Shown here: piece after piece, positions 27,572 to 37,484 of the stretch
How positions within the stretch are numbered: the first letter of the stretch is position 1
How the letters are laid out: the number at the start of each line of letters is the position of its first letter
Assembly: GCF_001482405.1 (NCBI RefSeq)
Contig: NZ_LPXO01000017.1
Coordinates: 1-64,000, forward strand
Source: Pseudoponticoccus marisrubri
Lineage (GTDB): Bacteria > Pseudomonadota > Alphaproteobacteria > Rhodobacterales > Rhodobacteraceae
Reading direction: 5' to 3'
Length of the DNA stretch: 64,000 bases
The notes under the pieces: generated by a model
What the model was told of the DNA's origin: nothing
Seen by the model: only the letters and a program-made list of their open reading frames with translations
Database searches by the model: none
Translations under genes and position numbers: made by a program

Positions 27572-28609
27572 TCAGCCCCCGGTGATCCAGCGTGCGTAGC
27601 CGCCCCAGAACCAGTCGAACTTGGCCGCGAAACTGACGAAGACCACCCAGACCAGGCTGAACGGCAGGAACACCTTCCAGCCCAGCCGCATCAGCTGGTC
27701 GTAGCGGTACCGCGGCGTGATCGCCTTCACCATCGCGAAGATGAAGAAGAAGAAGGCCATCTTGGCAACCATCCACAGCACGCCGTCGGGCAGGCCCGGG
27801 ATCGGCGACAGCCATCCGCCGAAGAAGAGCAGCGTGGTCAGGGCGCACATCAGGAAGATCGCGATATATTCACCGGCCATGAAGAGCAGGAAGGGCGTGG
27901 CCGAATATTCCACCTGGTAGCCCGCCACCAGCTCGGATTCCGCTTCCGGCAGGTCGAAGGGCGGGCGGTTCGTCTCGGCCAAGGCCGAGATGAAGAACAG
28001 GAAGACCATCGGCAGGTGCGGCAGCCAGTACCAGCTGAAGAAGCCGAACCGGCCGTCCTGCGCCTCGACGATGGCGCCGAAATTCATCGATCCGGTCGAG
28101 ATGATCACGCCGATGATGATCAGGCCGATCGACACCTCGTAGGAGATCATCTGCGCCGCCGAGCGCAAGCTGCCCAGGAACGGGTATTTGGAGTTCGACG
28201 CCCAGCCCCCCATGATCACGCCGTAGACCTCGAGCGAGGACATGGCGAAGACGTAGAGGATGGCCACGTTGATGTCCGACAGCACCCAACCATCGTTGAA
28301 CGGGATCACCGCCCAGGCGATCACCGCCAGCACGAAACTGGTCATCGGGGCCAGGATGAAGACCGGCCGGTCCGCACCGGCGGGCACGACCACCTCCTTG
28401 ACCACGTATTTCAACGCGTCGGCCACCGTCTGCAACAGGCCGAACGTGCCCACCACGTTGGGGCCGCGGCGCATCTGGACCGCGGCCCAGATCTTGCGGT
28501 CGCCATAGACCAGGAACAGCAACGAGACCATCACGAAGCCCAGTACGGCCAGGCATTGCGCGAGGACGATCACGAAGATGCCCAGGGGCGTCGAGAAGAA
28601 GTCAGCCAT
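27572..28609 (-). CDS. nuoH: NADH-quinone oxidoreductase subunit H
   Basis: A 345-residue, eight-helix membrane subunit that forms the quinone-binding chamber with NuoB and NuoD. The signature [20 protein letters not shown] is present, as is [14 protein letters not shown] near the N-terminus. The frame is open 49 codons upstream; [10 protein letters not shown] at 28609 is the family start. It lies 10 nt after the preceding lipoprotein gene. Confidence 0.95.
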   Translation of the reverse strand: MADFFSTPLGIFVIVLAQCLAVLGFVMVSLLFLVYGDRKIWAAVQMRRGPNVVGTFGLLQTVADALKYVVKEVVVPAGADRPVFILAPMTSFVLAVIAWAVIPFNDGWVLSDINVAILYVFAMSSLEVYGVIMGGWASNSKYPFLGSLRSAAQMISYEVSIGLIIIGVIISTGSMNFGAIVEAQDGRFGFFSWYWLPHLPMVFLFFISALAETNRPPFDLPEAESELVAGYQVEYSATPFLLFMAGEYIAIFLMCALTTLLFFGGWLSPIPGLPDGVLWMVAKMAFFFFIFAMVKAITPRYRYDQLMRLGWKVFLPFSLVWVVFVSFAAKFDWFWGGYARWITGG

Positions 28610-28619
28610 CAGATGTCCC

Positions 28620-29018
28620 TCACACCATCGGTATTCCGTTTTCGGCGCAGGCCAGCGCGACCACTTCTGCGTCGATCGTCTTGAGCCCGCGGGGCAGCGC
28701 CGCCGAGATGGTGTAAACCGCATCTCCGCGCCAGAGGCCACCCTCTTGGGCCACATTCGTGCGCAAATGCCGCGCGAACCCGTAACCGCGGATCAGCGCG
28801 TATTGCGCGGCCGCGCATTCGGCATAATCCTCGACATCGGCCGGGCCGCGCGCACCGCGCATCTCGACGATGAAATTCACCAGGTCCCCGTCCAGCAGCC
28901 GCGTGTCGATGCCCTGGTAGACGGGCAGGAACGCGGTTTCCGGCGCCGCGGGGGCGTCGGCACAGGCGCCGAGGCCCGTCGCAAGGATCAGCGCGGATAT
29001 CATCGCCATGCCGCGCAC
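28620..29018 (-). CDS. Putative lipoprotein of unknown function (nuoG-nuoH interval)
   Basis: A 132-residue protein from GTG 29018 (ATG 29009 or 29003 are equally possible). The N-terminus [18 protein letters not shown] has a lipobox with Cys, predicting an acylated periplasmic protein. The mature region includes [20 protein letters not shown]. No family is recognised. It starts immediately before the nuoG stop codon region with no gap. Confidence 0.6.
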   Translation of the reverse strand: MRGMAMISALILATGLGACADAPAAPETAFLPVYQGIDTRLLDGDLVNFIVEMRGARGPADVEDYAECAAAQYALIRGYGFARHLRTNVAQEGGLWRGDAVYTISAALPRGLKTIDAEVVALACAENGIPMV

Positions 29019-31037
29019 TTATTCCGCCGCGAGCGGCGCCTCGGCGCGGGCCCGGGCATTGCGGCTCAGCTCGGCCATCACCTCGGAGGCGCGCGCGATC
29101 GGGTTGGTCAGGTAATGGTCCCGGATCACCTCGCGGAAGGCGGCGTCGCCCAGCTTGCCCGGCTCGACCGGCTGCCATGCGTTCTCGGCCACCACGTCCA
29201 GCTCGGCCAGGTGCGGCACCTCGGCCACAAGGGCCTGGCGCAGCTGCGCGATGCTGTCCCAGGGCTGCTTGGCGCCCAGTTCGGCCGAGAGTGCCCGAAG
29301 GATCGCCCAGTTCTCCTTGGCCTCGCCCGGGGCAAAACCGGCGCGCAGGGCCAGTTGCGGGCGGCCCTCCGTGTTCACGAACAGGCCCTGCTCCTCGGTA
29401 TAGGCGGCGCCCGGCAGGATCACGTCGGCGCGGTGGGCACCGCGATCACCATGGCTGCCCTGGTAGATGACGAAGGCGCCATCAGCGATTTCCACCTCGT
29501 CGGCGCCGAGATTGTAGATCACATCGGCGCCCGACACGGCCTCCATGCCGTTATCCGCCACCGCGCCCACATCCATTGCGCCCACGCGGCTGGCCGCCGT
29601 GTGCAGCACCAGCAGCTTGGATTGCGCGGCCTCGGCCAGTTTCATGGCGGTGCCCAGAACGGCCGAGCCATCGGCCTCGTTCAGGGCGCCCTGCCCCACG
29701 ATCACCACGCCCGGCACGCCGTGCTTGTCGGAATGGTCCATCCCGGCCAGCTTCTCCAGCGCGGCGCGGTCGGTGCCCAGTTCGTCCACCTCGTAGGTCA
29801 GGTCCGAGGGCTGGCCGATGCGCGCCACCTTGGCGCCCTTGAGCCAGGCCTTGCGGATCCGCGCGTTCAGCACCGGCGCTTCGACGCGCGGGTTGGTGCC
29901 GATCAGCAGGATGGTCTCGGCCTCCTCGATCTCTTCGACCGTGGCGGTGCCGACATAGCCCGAGCGGTTGCCGGCGGGCAGCTTGGCCCCGTCGGTACGG
30001 CACTCGACAACACCGCCCTGACCTTCGATCAGCTGTTTCAGGCCGTAGATCGCCTCGACCGGGGCAAGGTCACCGACGAGGCCAGCCAGCGACTTGGCGC
30101 CCTTGATCGCGGCGGCCGTCTTGGACAGCGCCTCGGGCCAGCTTGCGGGGCGCAGCTTGCCGTTCTCGCGCACATAGGGGCGGTCGAGACGCTGGCGGCG
30201 CAGCCCGTCCCACACAAAGCGCGTCTTGTCCGAGATCCATTCCTCGTTCACGCCGTCATGGTTGCGCGGCAGGATCCGCATCACCTCGCGGCCCTTGGTG
30301 TCGACCCGGATGTTCGAGCCGAGCGCGTCCATCACGTCGATCGTCTCGGTCTTGGTCAGCTCCCACGGGCGGGCGGTAAAGGCATAGGGTTTCGAGACCA
30401 GCGCGCCCACCGGGCAGAGATCGATGATGTTGCCCTGCAGCTCCGAATCGAGCGTCTCGTTCAGGTAGGACGTGATCTCGGCATCCTCGCCGCGGCCGGT
30501 CTGGCCCATCACGTTCAGCCCGGCCACCTCGGTGGTGAAGCGCACACAGCGCGTGCAGGAGATGCAGCGCGTCATGTGCGTCTCGACCAGCGGGCCGAGA
30601 TCGAGATCGTCCACCGCGCGCTTGGGTTCGCGGTAGCGCGAGAAATCCACGCCATAGGCCATGGCCTGGTCCTGAAGGTCGCATTCGCCGCCCTGGTCGC
30701 AGATCGGGCAATCCAGCGGGTGGTTGATGAGCAGGAACTCCATCACCCCCTCGCGGGCCTTCTTGACCATGGGCGAGTTCGTCTTGACCACCGGCGGCTG
30801 GCCTTCGGGACCGGGGCGAAGGTCGCGCACCTGCATTGCGCAGGAGGCGGCCGGTTTCGGCGGGCCGCCGACGACCTCGACAAGGCACATGCGGCAGTTC
30901 CCGGCGATCGACAGGCGTTCGTGGTAGCAGAAGCGCGGCACCTCGATCCCGGCCTCTTCACAGGCCTGGATCAGGGTCATCGCCCCGTCCACCTCGACCT
31001 CTTGTCCATCGATGATGATCTTGCGCGTATCGGACAT
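29019..31037 (-). CDS. nuoG: NADH-quinone oxidoreductase subunit G
   Basis: A 672-residue iron-sulfur subunit of the NADH arm. N-terminal 2Fe-2S domain with Cys37, Cys48, Cys51 and Cys66 (CYHE, GNCRMC, AASCAM). His-Cys3 cluster [14 protein letters not shown] and 4Fe-4[13 protein letters not shown] follow, then a molybdopterin-oxidoreductase-like domain. It is shorter than the E. coli protein, as is usual in alphaproteobacteria. The 23 codons upstream of MSDTRKI were not included. Confidence 0.95.
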   Translation of the reverse strand: MSDTRKIIIDGQEVEVDGAMTLIQACEEAGIEVPRFCYHERLSIAGNCRMCLVEVVGGPPKPAASCAMQVRDLRPGPEGQPPVVKTNSPMVKKAREGVMEFLLINHPLDCPICDQGGECDLQDQAMAYGVDFSRYREPKRAVDDLDLGPLVETHMTRCISCTRCVRFTTEVAGLNVMGQTGRGEDAEITSYLNETLDSELQGNIIDLCPVGALVSKPYAFTARPWELTKTETIDVMDALGSNIRVDTKGREVMRILPRNHDGVNEEWISDKTRFVWDGLRRQRLDRPYVRENGKLRPASWPEALSKTAAAIKGAKSLAGLVGDLAPVEAIYGLKQLIEGQGGVVECRTDGAKLPAGNRSGYVGTATVEEIEEAETILLIGTNPRVEAPVLNARIRKAWLKGAKVARIGQPSDLTYEVDELGTDRAALEKLAGMDHSDKHGVPGVVIVGQGALNEADGSAVLGTAMKLAEAAQSKLLVLHTAASRVGAMDVGAVADNGMEAVSGADVIYNLGADEVEIADGAFVIYQGSHGDRGAHRADVILPGAAYTEEQGLFVNTEGRPQLALRAGFAPGEAKENWAILRALSAELGAKQPWDSIAQLRQALVAEVPHLAELDVVAENAWQPVEPGKLGDAAFREVIRDHYLTNPIARASEVMAELSRNARARAEAPLAAE

Positions 31038-31270
31038 GCCCCAGGCCTTTCCATTGCTTTGGCAGGCGGAGCCCGGACCTCCGAGCAGGGGTCGGGCCGC
31101 GGTCAAGGGCGGTTCTACCGTGCCTGTCGGGCCGATGCCAGATCAGAAGGCCGCGAAAACCGGGAAAAAACGACGCGGGTCCGGGGTTTACATGCGCAGA
31201 CGTGAATGTCTGGGCAGGGTGACCGCGCCCAGATAAGTGACTGAAATTGTCGGAAACTCCCCGCGTACGC

Positions 31271-31663
31271 TCAGCGCAGAAGGGATCCGATCGCGGTATT
31301 GCGGGCGATCTCGTCGCGGCCGAACCGGCACAGCGCGGCCTCGTCTCGCGCATCGACCCCCTGGCTGGCAAGATAGGCCTCGGCCTTGCTCCGCATCCGC
31401 TTCTTCTCGGCCTTGGACGAGGTATAGGCGTCGATCTCGTCATTGGTATAGCCCAGGGCCTTGGCCTCGGCGCGCAGCGAATTGATCCGGCTCATGGCGC
31501 GGATCATCCGGGCATTGATGCCGTCGCAGGTCTTGCGGATCTCGTCGGCGATGGCGATCGCCATCAGCGCGTCGTCGATCGCGCGCACCTGGCTGAGCGG
31601 CGGTTTCGCGGCGGCCGGCGCAGCCAGCGCGATCAACAGGGCAAGGGCGGGAATCAGGCGCAT
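31271..31663 (-). CDS. Secreted small protein, DUF5333-like
   Basis: A 130-residue protein with a signal peptide (MRLIPALALLIALAAPAAAK) and a helical mature domain with KTCDGINARMI, MSRINSLRAEAKALGYT and CRFGRDEIARNTAIGSLL. It resembles a Rhodobacterales-restricted family of unknown function (DUF5333, from memory, unverified). It lies between nuoF-side small genes and nuoG; the 233 nt downstream to nuoG contain two weak inverted repeats near 31197-31232 and nothing else clear. Confidence 0.65.
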   Translation of the reverse strand: MRLIPALALLIALAAPAAAKPPLSQVRAIDDALMAIAIADEIRKTCDGINARMIRAMSRINSLRAEAKALGYTNDEIDAYTSSKAEKKRMRSKAEAYLASQGVDARDEAALCRFGRDEIARNTAIGSLLR

Positions 31664-31772
31664 GTCGCCTCCTCGACTGGTACTCGTTCGGGCAAGAGGT
31701 GGGTCAGAGGCGGCGGATATGCAATATCACCGGCCCGGGGCGCCGCGGCCCCGGCCGGAAACCGCGCGTGGC

Positions 31773-32126
31773 CTACGGATCTTTGCAGGTGCCCACCAGC
31801 GTGAGCGTGTCGCCGTCGATGCGCAGCGCGTCGCGCGGCGTGTCGGGGCCGACCTCCCAGTCGATATCGGAGGTGCCGTAATACTGGATGCAGTGCTTGA
31901 TGCCCTCGTGCTCGGCCGCCAGCACCGCCCCTTCGAGCGAGTTGGAGACCGGGCTGGCGGAGGCGATGAAGCTCTGGCGGTTGCGCGCCTCGGAGCGCGC
32001 CTGGCCGCGATAGCGCTCGCCGTCGAAGACCGGATCGGCAGAGCTGCCGAAATCGAAGGCGTTGCGCACACGGTCACAGCCCGGCAGGGCCAGCGCCACC
32101 AGCGCAAGGACAGCCAGCGCCCGCAT
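31773..32126 (-). CDS. Putative lipoprotein of unknown function
   Basis: A 117-residue protein with MRALAVLALVALALPGCDR, a lipobox ending at Cys17, followed by NAFDFGSSADPVFDGERYR and a C-terminal TLVGTCKDP. It is likely membrane-anchored in the periplasm. The ATG shares one base with the upstream stop (TGATG). It is one of four consecutive small exported or unknown genes between nuoF and nuoG. Confidence 0.6.
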   Translation of the reverse strand: MRALAVLALVALALPGCDRVRNAFDFGSSADPVFDGERYRGQARSEARNRQSFIASASPVSNSLEGAVLAAEHEGIKHCIQYYGTSDIDWEVGPDTPRDALRIDGDTLTLVGTCKDP

Positions 32127-32446
32127 CACCGGTCCCCCCGGCACAGAACTTCGAACTCGGCCGCCTGCGCATCGACCCCGGCCACCACGGTGGACAGCGG
32201 CGTGCCCGCGCGACAGCCCGCCTGCGCGGCAAAGGCCCCGGCCTGCGGCAGCATCGCCCGGCCCGGCACCGCGCCGGCCACGGTGGTCACGCTGACATAG
32301 ATGTGGCTCATCGGCGTGCCATCGGCCAGCGGCTTGATCGCCCGGCGCTGGACATCGCCCTGGAAGCGTTCGGATTTCACGACCTCCGCGGGCGCCGCCT
32401 GCGCCATCATCAGCACCGCCGCGCCGAGTGTCATCGCTCGTCTCAT
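32126..32446 (-). CDS. Secreted small protein of unknown function
   Basis: A 106-residue protein with signal MRRAMTLGAAVLMMAQAAPAE and a short mature domain (SERFQGDVQRRAIKPLADGT, then SHIYVSVTTVAG) with two Cys. No family is recognised. It is coupled to the next lipoprotein gene by TGATG. Confidence 0.6.
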   Translation of the reverse strand: MRRAMTLGAAVLMMAQAAPAEVVKSERFQGDVQRRAIKPLADGTPMSHIYVSVTTVAGAVPGRAMLPQAGAFAAQAGCRAGTPLSTVVAGVDAQAAEFEVLCRGDR

Positions 32447-32575
32447 GGTCTGCCCTCTTGCCTGTCCCGGCCCTGTTCCGGCCTGTCGCGACCGCGCGGC
32501 GCGCGATCCGTCATCCCAGTGTCCGACGTGCCGGGCGGGAGGTCAACCCGGGCGAGACCGCCGCTTGGAACGCAA

Positions 32576-32603
32576 GGGGCCGGCGCGATGCCGCGCCGGC
32601 CCC
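32576..32603 (-). other. Strong 12-bp GC hairpin downstream of nuoF
   Basis: GGGGCCGGCGCG and CGCGCCGGCCCC pair perfectly around a 4-nt loop (ATGC on the plus strand), 48 nt after the nuoF stop. The minus strand after it reads TTGCG, so there is no T run. It is better read as an RNA stabiliser, attenuator or processing barrier inside the operon than as a full terminator. The remainder of 32447-32651 shows nothing clear. Confidence 0.5.
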
Positions 32604-32651
32604 CGGAAACTCATGCGCAGCGCCCTGCCCGCGCTGGTCGCAAAATGGCGG

Positions 32652-33950
32652 TCACTCGGCCGCGACGGCGCTGACACGGCCGGTCTTCTGCGCCTTGATG
32701 CGGTCCTCGATCTCGTCGCGGAAGTTGCGGATCAGGCCCTGGATCGGCCAGGCGGCCGCATCGCCCAGGGCGCAGATCGTGTGGCCCTCGACCTGCTTGG
32801 TCACGTCGAAGAGCATGTCGATCTCCTCGACCTCGGCCTCGCCGCGCACCAGACGGTCCATCACGCGCATCATCCAGCCCGTGCCCTCGCGGCAGGGCGT
32901 GCACTGGCCGCAGCTTTCATGCTTGTAGAACTTGGACAGCCGCCAGATCGCCTTGATGATGTCGGTCTGCTTGTCCATCACGATCACCGCTGCAGTGCCA
33001 AGGCCCGAGCCCAGCTCGCCGCGCAGGTAATCGAAATCCATCACCGCGTCGCGCATCTTCTCGCCGCGCACGCAGGGCACCGAGGAGCCGCCGGGGATCA
33101 CCGCCTTGAGGTTGTCCCAGCCGCCGCGGATGCCGCCGCAATGCTTGTCGATCAGCTCCTCGAAGGAGATCGACATGGCCTCTTCGACGACGCAGGGGTT
33201 GTTCACGTGGCCCGAGATGGCGAACAGCTTGGTGCCCGCGTTGTTCTGGCGGCCGAAGCTGGCAAACCATTCGGGGCCGCGCCGCAGGATGGTCGGCACC
33301 ACCGCGATGCTTTCCACGTTGTTCACCGTGGTCGGGCAGCCATAAAGCCCCGCACCCGCCGGGAAGGGCGGCTTCATGCGCGGCATGCCCTTCTTGCCCT
33401 CGAGGCTTTCCAGCAGCGCGGTTTCCTCGCCGCAGATATAGGCGCCGGCGCCATGCACGAGGAAGATCTCGAAATCCCAGCCCGATCCGGCCGCGTTGCG
33501 GCCCACGAGCCCGGCATCATAGGCCTCGTCGATGGCGGCCTGCAGGGCCTCCTTCTCGCGGATGTATTCGCCGCGGATGTAGATGTAGCAGGCATGCGCG
33601 TTCATCGCGAAGGACGCGATCAGGCAGCCCTCGATCAGCGTGTGCGGATCGTGGCGCATGATCTCGCGGTCCTTGCAGGTGCCCGGCTCGGACTCGTCGG
33701 CATTGACCACCAGATAGGCCGGACGCCCGTCGCTTTCCTTGGGCATGAAGGACCATTTCAGACCGGTCGGGAAGCCGGCGCCGCCGCGGCCGCGCAGGCC
33801 GCTGGCCTTCATCTGGGAGATGATCCAATCCCGCCCCTTCTCGATGATCCCGGCCGTGCCGTCCCAGTGGCCGCGCTTCTTGGCGCCATCGAGGGTACGG
33901 TCATGCATGCCGTAGAGATTGGTAAAGATCCGGTCCTGGTCCTGCAGCAT
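32652..33950 (-). CDS. nuoF: NADH-quinone oxidoreductase subunit F
   Basis: A 432-residue flavoprotein that binds NADH, FMN and cluster N3. Glycine-rich FMN/NADH loop [32 protein letters not shown], and the 4Fe-4S motif [14 protein letters not shown] near residue 350. Full length. It lies 3 nt upstream of nothing conserved but directly follows a 72-residue membrane protein gene (3-nt gap). Confidence 0.95.
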   Translation of the reverse strand: MLQDQDRIFTNLYGMHDRTLDGAKKRGHWDGTAGIIEKGRDWIISQMKASGLRGRGGAGFPTGLKWSFMPKESDGRPAYLVVNADESEPGTCKDREIMRHDPHTLIEGCLIASFAMNAHACYIYIRGEYIREKEALQAAIDEAYDAGLVGRNAAGSGWDFEIFLVHGAGAYICGEETALLESLEGKKGMPRMKPPFPAGAGLYGCPTTVNNVESIAVVPTILRRGPEWFASFGRQNNAGTKLFAISGHVNNPCVVEEAMSISFEELIDKHCGGIRGGWDNLKAVIPGGSSVPCVRGEKMRDAVMDFDYLRGELGSGLGTAAVIVMDKQTDIIKAIWRLSKFYKHESCGQCTPCREGTGWMMRVMDRLVRGEAEVEEIDMLFDVTKQVEGHTICALGDAAAWPIQGLIRNFRDEIEDRIKAQKTGRVSAVAAE

Positions 33951-33953
33951 CTC

Positions 33954-34172
33954 TCAGTCCTTGTGTTTCTGGCGGTCCCGCCAGAGCCCGTATATCATCC
34001 AAATCGCCCAGCCAAACCCCGCAAGTGCGGCAAGATCGAACAAGGCGCGGATACGCTGGCTCCAGCCCAACGTTCCGCCAAGTGCGGTCATGGCGAACCA
34101 GCCAATCCCGACCCCGGCAATGACGAGCGCGATCACGCGCCCGCGCCGGTCGAGATCCTGCCCGTCCGCCAT
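33954..34172 (-). CDS. Small two-span membrane protein, DUF5337-like
   Basis: A 72-residue protein: a charged N-terminus (MADGQDLDRRGRV), helix IALVIAGVGIGWFAMTAL, helix LFDLAALAGFGWAIWMIY, and a basic tail DRQKHKD. It resembles a family of unknown function found in Rhodobacterales nuo operons (DUF5337, from memory, unverified). The start at 34172 was chosen because the longer frame overlaps the neighbouring gene. It is 3 nt before nuoF. Confidence 0.7.
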   Translation of the reverse strand: MADGQDLDRRGRVIALVIAGVGIGWFAMTALGGTLGWSQRIRALFDLAALAGFGWAIWMIYGLWRDRQKHKD

Positions 34173-34179
34173 CCCGGTA

Positions 34180-34839
34180 TCAGTTAGCCAGTTCGGCGGC
34201 CTGGGCCACCCAACCGTTCCGCGACGCACGGCCGCGGACGCCGGAGACGTTCTCGTCGACCCAGGCGACATTCGCCTCGGTCCAGGCCGCGATCTGGCGG
34301 TAGTGGTAGATCCCCGCCTCGTTCAGCGCCTCGGCCAGCTTGGGCCCGACACCGTTGAGCAGGGTCAGATCGTCGGCATCGCCCTCGGGCGCGGTCATGA
34401 GGGCGGGCTCTTCGGTCACCGTCTCGGCGATCTCTTCCGCGGCCTCGGTGGTCTCTTCCGTGAAGGCCTCGGTCGTCTCGGCGGTGGTCTCGGCCACGTC
34501 TTCCGCGGTCTCTGCGGTGGTCTCGACCGTGGTCTCGGCCACATCCTCGGCGGCATCCGCGACGGTTTCGGTCACCGTCTCGGCGGCCTCGGCGGTCTCG
34601 ACGGCGGCCGTCTCGACCGGGGCGTCGACGGGCGCGGCTTCGACCGGGGCCTCTGCCGTTTTGGCCGTGGTCGCGCCGAACGGGGCGCAGACCGAGCCGT
34701 ATCCGGCGGGCAGATTGCTCCACGGCATCATGGCCAGCTTCATCATCATCTGGCTCGTCTCAACGGCGAATCGCGTCTGAAGCGCCACCAGGCGCATCAT
34801 CGGCGTGAAATCCGGGGTCATTGCGTGCATCGGGGTCAT
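34180..34839 (-). CDS. Protein with Thr/Glu/Ala-rich linker and C-terminal helix-hairpin-helix-like domain
   Basis: A 219-residue protein. The N-terminus (about 1-55) is Met-rich and possibly phasin-like. Residues about 75-150 are a low-complexity linker built from repeated ET/TE/AE units (for example AETTVETTAETAEDVAE). Residues 156-219 form a domain DDLTLLNGVGPKLAEALNEA followed by YHYRQIAAWTEANVAWVDE. This domain is homologous to the C-termini of the two genes upstream, including NuoE. VGPKL is a helix-hairpin-helix signature. CGGAGC precedes ATG 34839. Confidence 0.7.
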   Translation of the reverse strand: MTPMHAMTPDFTPMMRLVALQTRFAVETSQMMMKLAMMPWSNLPAGYGSVCAPFGATTAKTAEAPVEAAPVDAPVETAAVETAEAAETVTETVADAAEDVAETTVETTAETAEDVAETTAETTEAFTEETTEAAEEIAETVTEEPALMTAPEGDADDLTLLNGVGPKLAEALNEAGIYHYRQIAAWTEANVAWVDENVSGVRGRASRNGWVAQAAELAN

Positions 34840-34974
34840 GGTACGTGGTTGCTCCGTTAACTCAGGAAGGGACACGGCCAATCCGCGTCCCGACAGCGCC
34901 GTTCCTCCCCAACAGTGCCGGTCCACGCCTTGCATACTGCAGCGCAGCACGCAAGGTCCGGTGGTGTCGCAGGA

Positions 34975-35814
34975 TCAGTAGACGCCCCCCTTGTCGACCC
35001 GTTTAGAGAACTCGGTTTCGCCACCCCCGGCAAGCAGCCTGGCTTGCGCGACCCATTCATCGCGCGACACCCGGCCCTTGAACCCGTCGAGATTGGCATT
35101 GACCCAAGCGACCTCATCCTCGGTCCAGCTGGCGATCTGGTCGAAATGGTAGATGCCCAGCGAATGGCAGAGGCTTTCCAGCTTGGGGCCGATCCCCTTG
35201 ATGTGCTTGAGATCATCGGCCCCCTCGGGACGCGGGCCGGTCAGCAGTTGCGGCTTGGTGCCCTCGTCGCTGCCCTCGACCACGCCATCCTTGTCGTAAT
35301 CGGCCTCCGACGCGGGCTCAGACGCGGCCTCAGTGCCTGCATCCTCGGCAGAATACCGCCATGTGCCCTTTCTTTCGGCAAGCTCGGCCTGCCCGGGCAG
35401 TGCAGCGGAGGGTTTGATGACCGGCTCGGCCTGTGCAGGCGCCGGCGCGGTCGAGGGGCCGGTATCGCCCGCCGGGGCGACCGGCGCGCTGGCGCTCTCG
35501 GCCGGGGCTGGCGTCTCGATCGGCGTGGCGGATCGCGGCGGCGTCTCGGCCGCGGGTTCGGCGGCCGGCACGACCGGGGCCGAGGCCTGCGCCGCATCGC
35601 GCGCGGCCGCCCCCATTTCGGGCAGCGGAGCGCAGAACAGCCAGCTGAACAGCCCGCCCAGCAATGCGAAGACGAGCCCGCCGAGGAACAGGCTGGCGAT
35701 GATCCCCTCGCCCCCCAGCGCGAGCAGCAGGACCGTGGTGAACAATCCGACCAGCGCGGCCAGAGACCAGCTCTGCACCGCGCATCCGGACGTGCCGTTC
35801 GTACTGTTGCTCAT
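34975..35814 (-). CDS. Two-span membrane protein with C-terminal helix-hairpin-helix-like domain
   Basis: A 279-residue protein. Two hydrophobic segments lie near 17-34 and 38-60 (LAALVGLFTTVLLLALGG and IIASLFLGGLVFALLGG), then a Pro/Ala/Glu-rich linker to about 195. The C-terminal domain 200-279 (DDLKHIKGIGPKLESLCHSL, then [18 protein letters not shown]) is nearly identical in style to the NuoE C-terminus. The linker is probably cytoplasmic, placing the domain beside NuoE. Function unknown; it may tether or organise the NADH arm (inference). Confidence 0.75.
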   Translation of the reverse strand: MSNSTNGTSGCAVQSWSLAALVGLFTTVLLLALGGEGIIASLFLGGLVFALLGGLFSWLFCAPLPEMGAAARDAAQASAPVVPAAEPAAETPPRSATPIETPAPAESASAPVAPAGDTGPSTAPAPAQAEPVIKPSAALPGQAELAERKGTWRYSAEDAGTEAASEPASEADYDKDGVVEGSDEGTKPQLLTGPRPEGADDLKHIKGIGPKLESLCHSLGIYHFDQIASWTEDEVAWVNANLDGFKGRVSRDEWVAQARLLAGGGETEFSKRVDKGGVY

Positions 35815-35846
35815 CGTGAACTCCTCCTCCCAGGTGCGATGACGCC

Positions 35847-37016
35847 CTAGTCGTCGGCATCACCTTTCTTTGCACGGGTAGAAAACTCGGTTTCTTCCCC
35901 GGATGCCAGAATTTTCGCCTGCGCCACCCATTCGTCGCGCGACACCCGGCCCTTGAACCCCTCGAGGTTCTCGTCGACCCAGGCGACCTCGTCGGCGGTC
36001 CAGCTGGCGATCTGGTCGAAATGGAAGAAGCCCAGCCGGTGCAGCAGCTCTTCGAGCTTGGGACCCACGCCCTTGATCTGCTGCAGGTCATCGGCGCCGC
36101 CATCACGCGGGGCATCCAGCGTCTGCGGCTTGGTGCCCGGCGTCGCTTCGTCCTCGGTGTTGGGCGCGTTGCCCGACACGTCGGTTTCCGGATGCGCCTT
36201 TTCCAGCGCCTGCGCTTCACGCTTGTCCACGCCGGTCTTGTCGGCGGGCACGTTGGCGGCCGGTTTCGGATGCGGCGGCGGGGCGGTGCGCCCGGCAGTG
36301 CCGCCGGTCTGGTCGCCCCAGGGCGCCACCAGCGGAACTTCGGTGCCGTCGATGCGCTTGACCGTGTCGCCGATGTCATGCGCCAGCTGCGCCGAGGCGT
36401 TCATCTTGATCTCGGCATTGCGGTACTCGGTCAGGCTGGTGATGCCCGAGGCCGGCTCCGAGGCGAAACGGCCGTTCTGCGGGCCCACCGCCGGCACCTC
36501 GCCACGCCCCAGTGCGTCCAGCAGCCCGGCCAGCTTCTCGGCGGTCAGGTCCTCGTAATAATCCTTGCCGATCTGGGCCATGGGCGCGTTCGCGCAGGCG
36601 CCGAGGCACTCGACCTCCTCCCACGAGAACTTGCCATCGGCCGACAGCTCATGCGGCTTCTTGGCGATCTTGTCCTGGCAGACGGCGACGAGATCCTCGG
36701 CGCCGCAAATCATGCACGACGTCGTGCCGCAGATCTGGATATGGGCCACGCTGCCAACGGGTTGCAGCTGGAACATGAAGTAGAAGGTCGCCACTTCCAG
36801 CGCCCGGATATAGGCCATGTCCAGCATCTCGGCCACGGTCTCGATGGCCGGGCGGGACAGCCAGCCCTCCTGCTCCTGGGCGCGCCACAGCAGCGGGATG
36901 ATCGCGCTGGCCTGACGGCCGGCGGGATACTTGGTGATCTGCGCCTCGGCCCAGGCCAGGTTCTCGGGCGTGAAGGCAAAGCTTTCGGGTTGTTCGGGAT
37001 GCAGCCTGCGCAGCAT
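35847..37016 (-). CDS. nuoE: NADH-quinone oxidoreductase subunit E with C-terminal helix-hairpin-helix-like extension
   Basis: A 389-residue protein. Residues 1-165 are the thioredoxin-like NuoE subunit with the 2Fe-2S ligands Cys96, Cys101, Cys137 and Cys141 (CGTTSC, CLGAC). This is followed by an unusual 220-residue extension: a disordered Pro/Thr/Glu-rich linker (about 230-305) and a domain 309-377 ([20 protein letters not shown], then [16 protein letters not shown]) shared with the two downstream proteins. Typical bacterial NuoE is about 160-240 residues. ATG 37016 starts the family homology; 10 upstream codons were dropped. Confidence 0.92.
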   Translation of the reverse strand: MLRRLHPEQPESFAFTPENLAWAEAQITKYPAGRQASAIIPLLWRAQEQEGWLSRPAIETVAEMLDMAYIRALEVATFYFMFQLQPVGSVAHIQICGTTSCMICGAEDLVAVCQDKIAKKPHELSADGKFSWEEVECLGACANAPMAQIGKDYYEDLTAEKLAGLLDALGRGEVPAVGPQNGRFASEPASGITSLTEYRNAEIKMNASAQLAHDIGDTVKRIDGTEVPLVAPWGDQTGGTAGRTAPPPHPKPAANVPADKTGVDKREAQALEKAHPETDVSGNAPNTEDEATPGTKPQTLDAPRDGGADDLQQIKGVGPKLEELLHRLGFFHFDQIASWTADEVAWVDENLEGFKGRVSRDEWVAQAKILASGEETEFSTRAKKGDADD

Positions 37017-37139
37017 GGTTTGTCCCTTCTCATCTTCGGCGGCCAAGCGGCGCCGCTTAACGTGTTTTCCTCGTCCTGTCGCGACCGGGGCCCGGCGGCG
37101 CGGCCGCGATCCCCTGCCCCGTCCTGCCGGCGCGGGGCC

Positions 37140-37484
37140 TCAGCCGGTCGTGGTCTCGGCCGGCACGGGCTGGGGCGCGGGCGTGCAGGGCCCGGCGACG
37201 TAATCATATCCGCCCTCGGGGCGGGCCACCGCCTCGTTCGCGGCGACCTTCTCGCTCAGGATGCCGGTCACCTGCTCGCGGGTCAGCCCGCTCTGCAGTT
37301 CCACCGGCAGGTATTGCGCCTCGCTGACCAGCTTGCAGCCGACCGAGGCGACGGCGCCCTCCCAGCTGGCGATCTGCGCCTGGCGCCGCTCGTATTCCTC
37401 GGTCCCCGGGATGGTTTCGAGGAACTGCTCGTCACACCCGGCCAGGGCGGTCAGGACCAGCAGCGCGGCCAGTGTCTTCTTCAT
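37140..37484 (-). CDS. Putative lipoprotein of unknown function
   Basis: A 114-residue protein with MKKTLAALLVLTALAGCDE, a canonical lipobox (LAGC). The mature part has SVGCKLVSEAQYLPVELQSG and ends PVPAETTTG. The ATG overlaps the upstream stop by 4 nt (ATGA). No family is recognised. It is likely a periplasm-facing inner- or outer-membrane lipoprotein. Confidence 0.65.
   Translation of the reverse strand: MKKTLAALLVLTALAGCDEQFLETIPGTEEYERRQAQIASWEGAVASVGCKLVSEAQYLPVELQSGLTREQVTGILSEKVAANEAVARPEGGYDYVAGPCTPAPQPVPAETTTG

Noticed and set aside
31038-31270. Possible RNA gene or promoter in the gap before nuoG
   Set aside because: Two short inverted repeats (about 31197-31212 and 31210-31232) overlap each other and are weak. 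No -35/-10 pair of quality was found and no small gene with a start signal.
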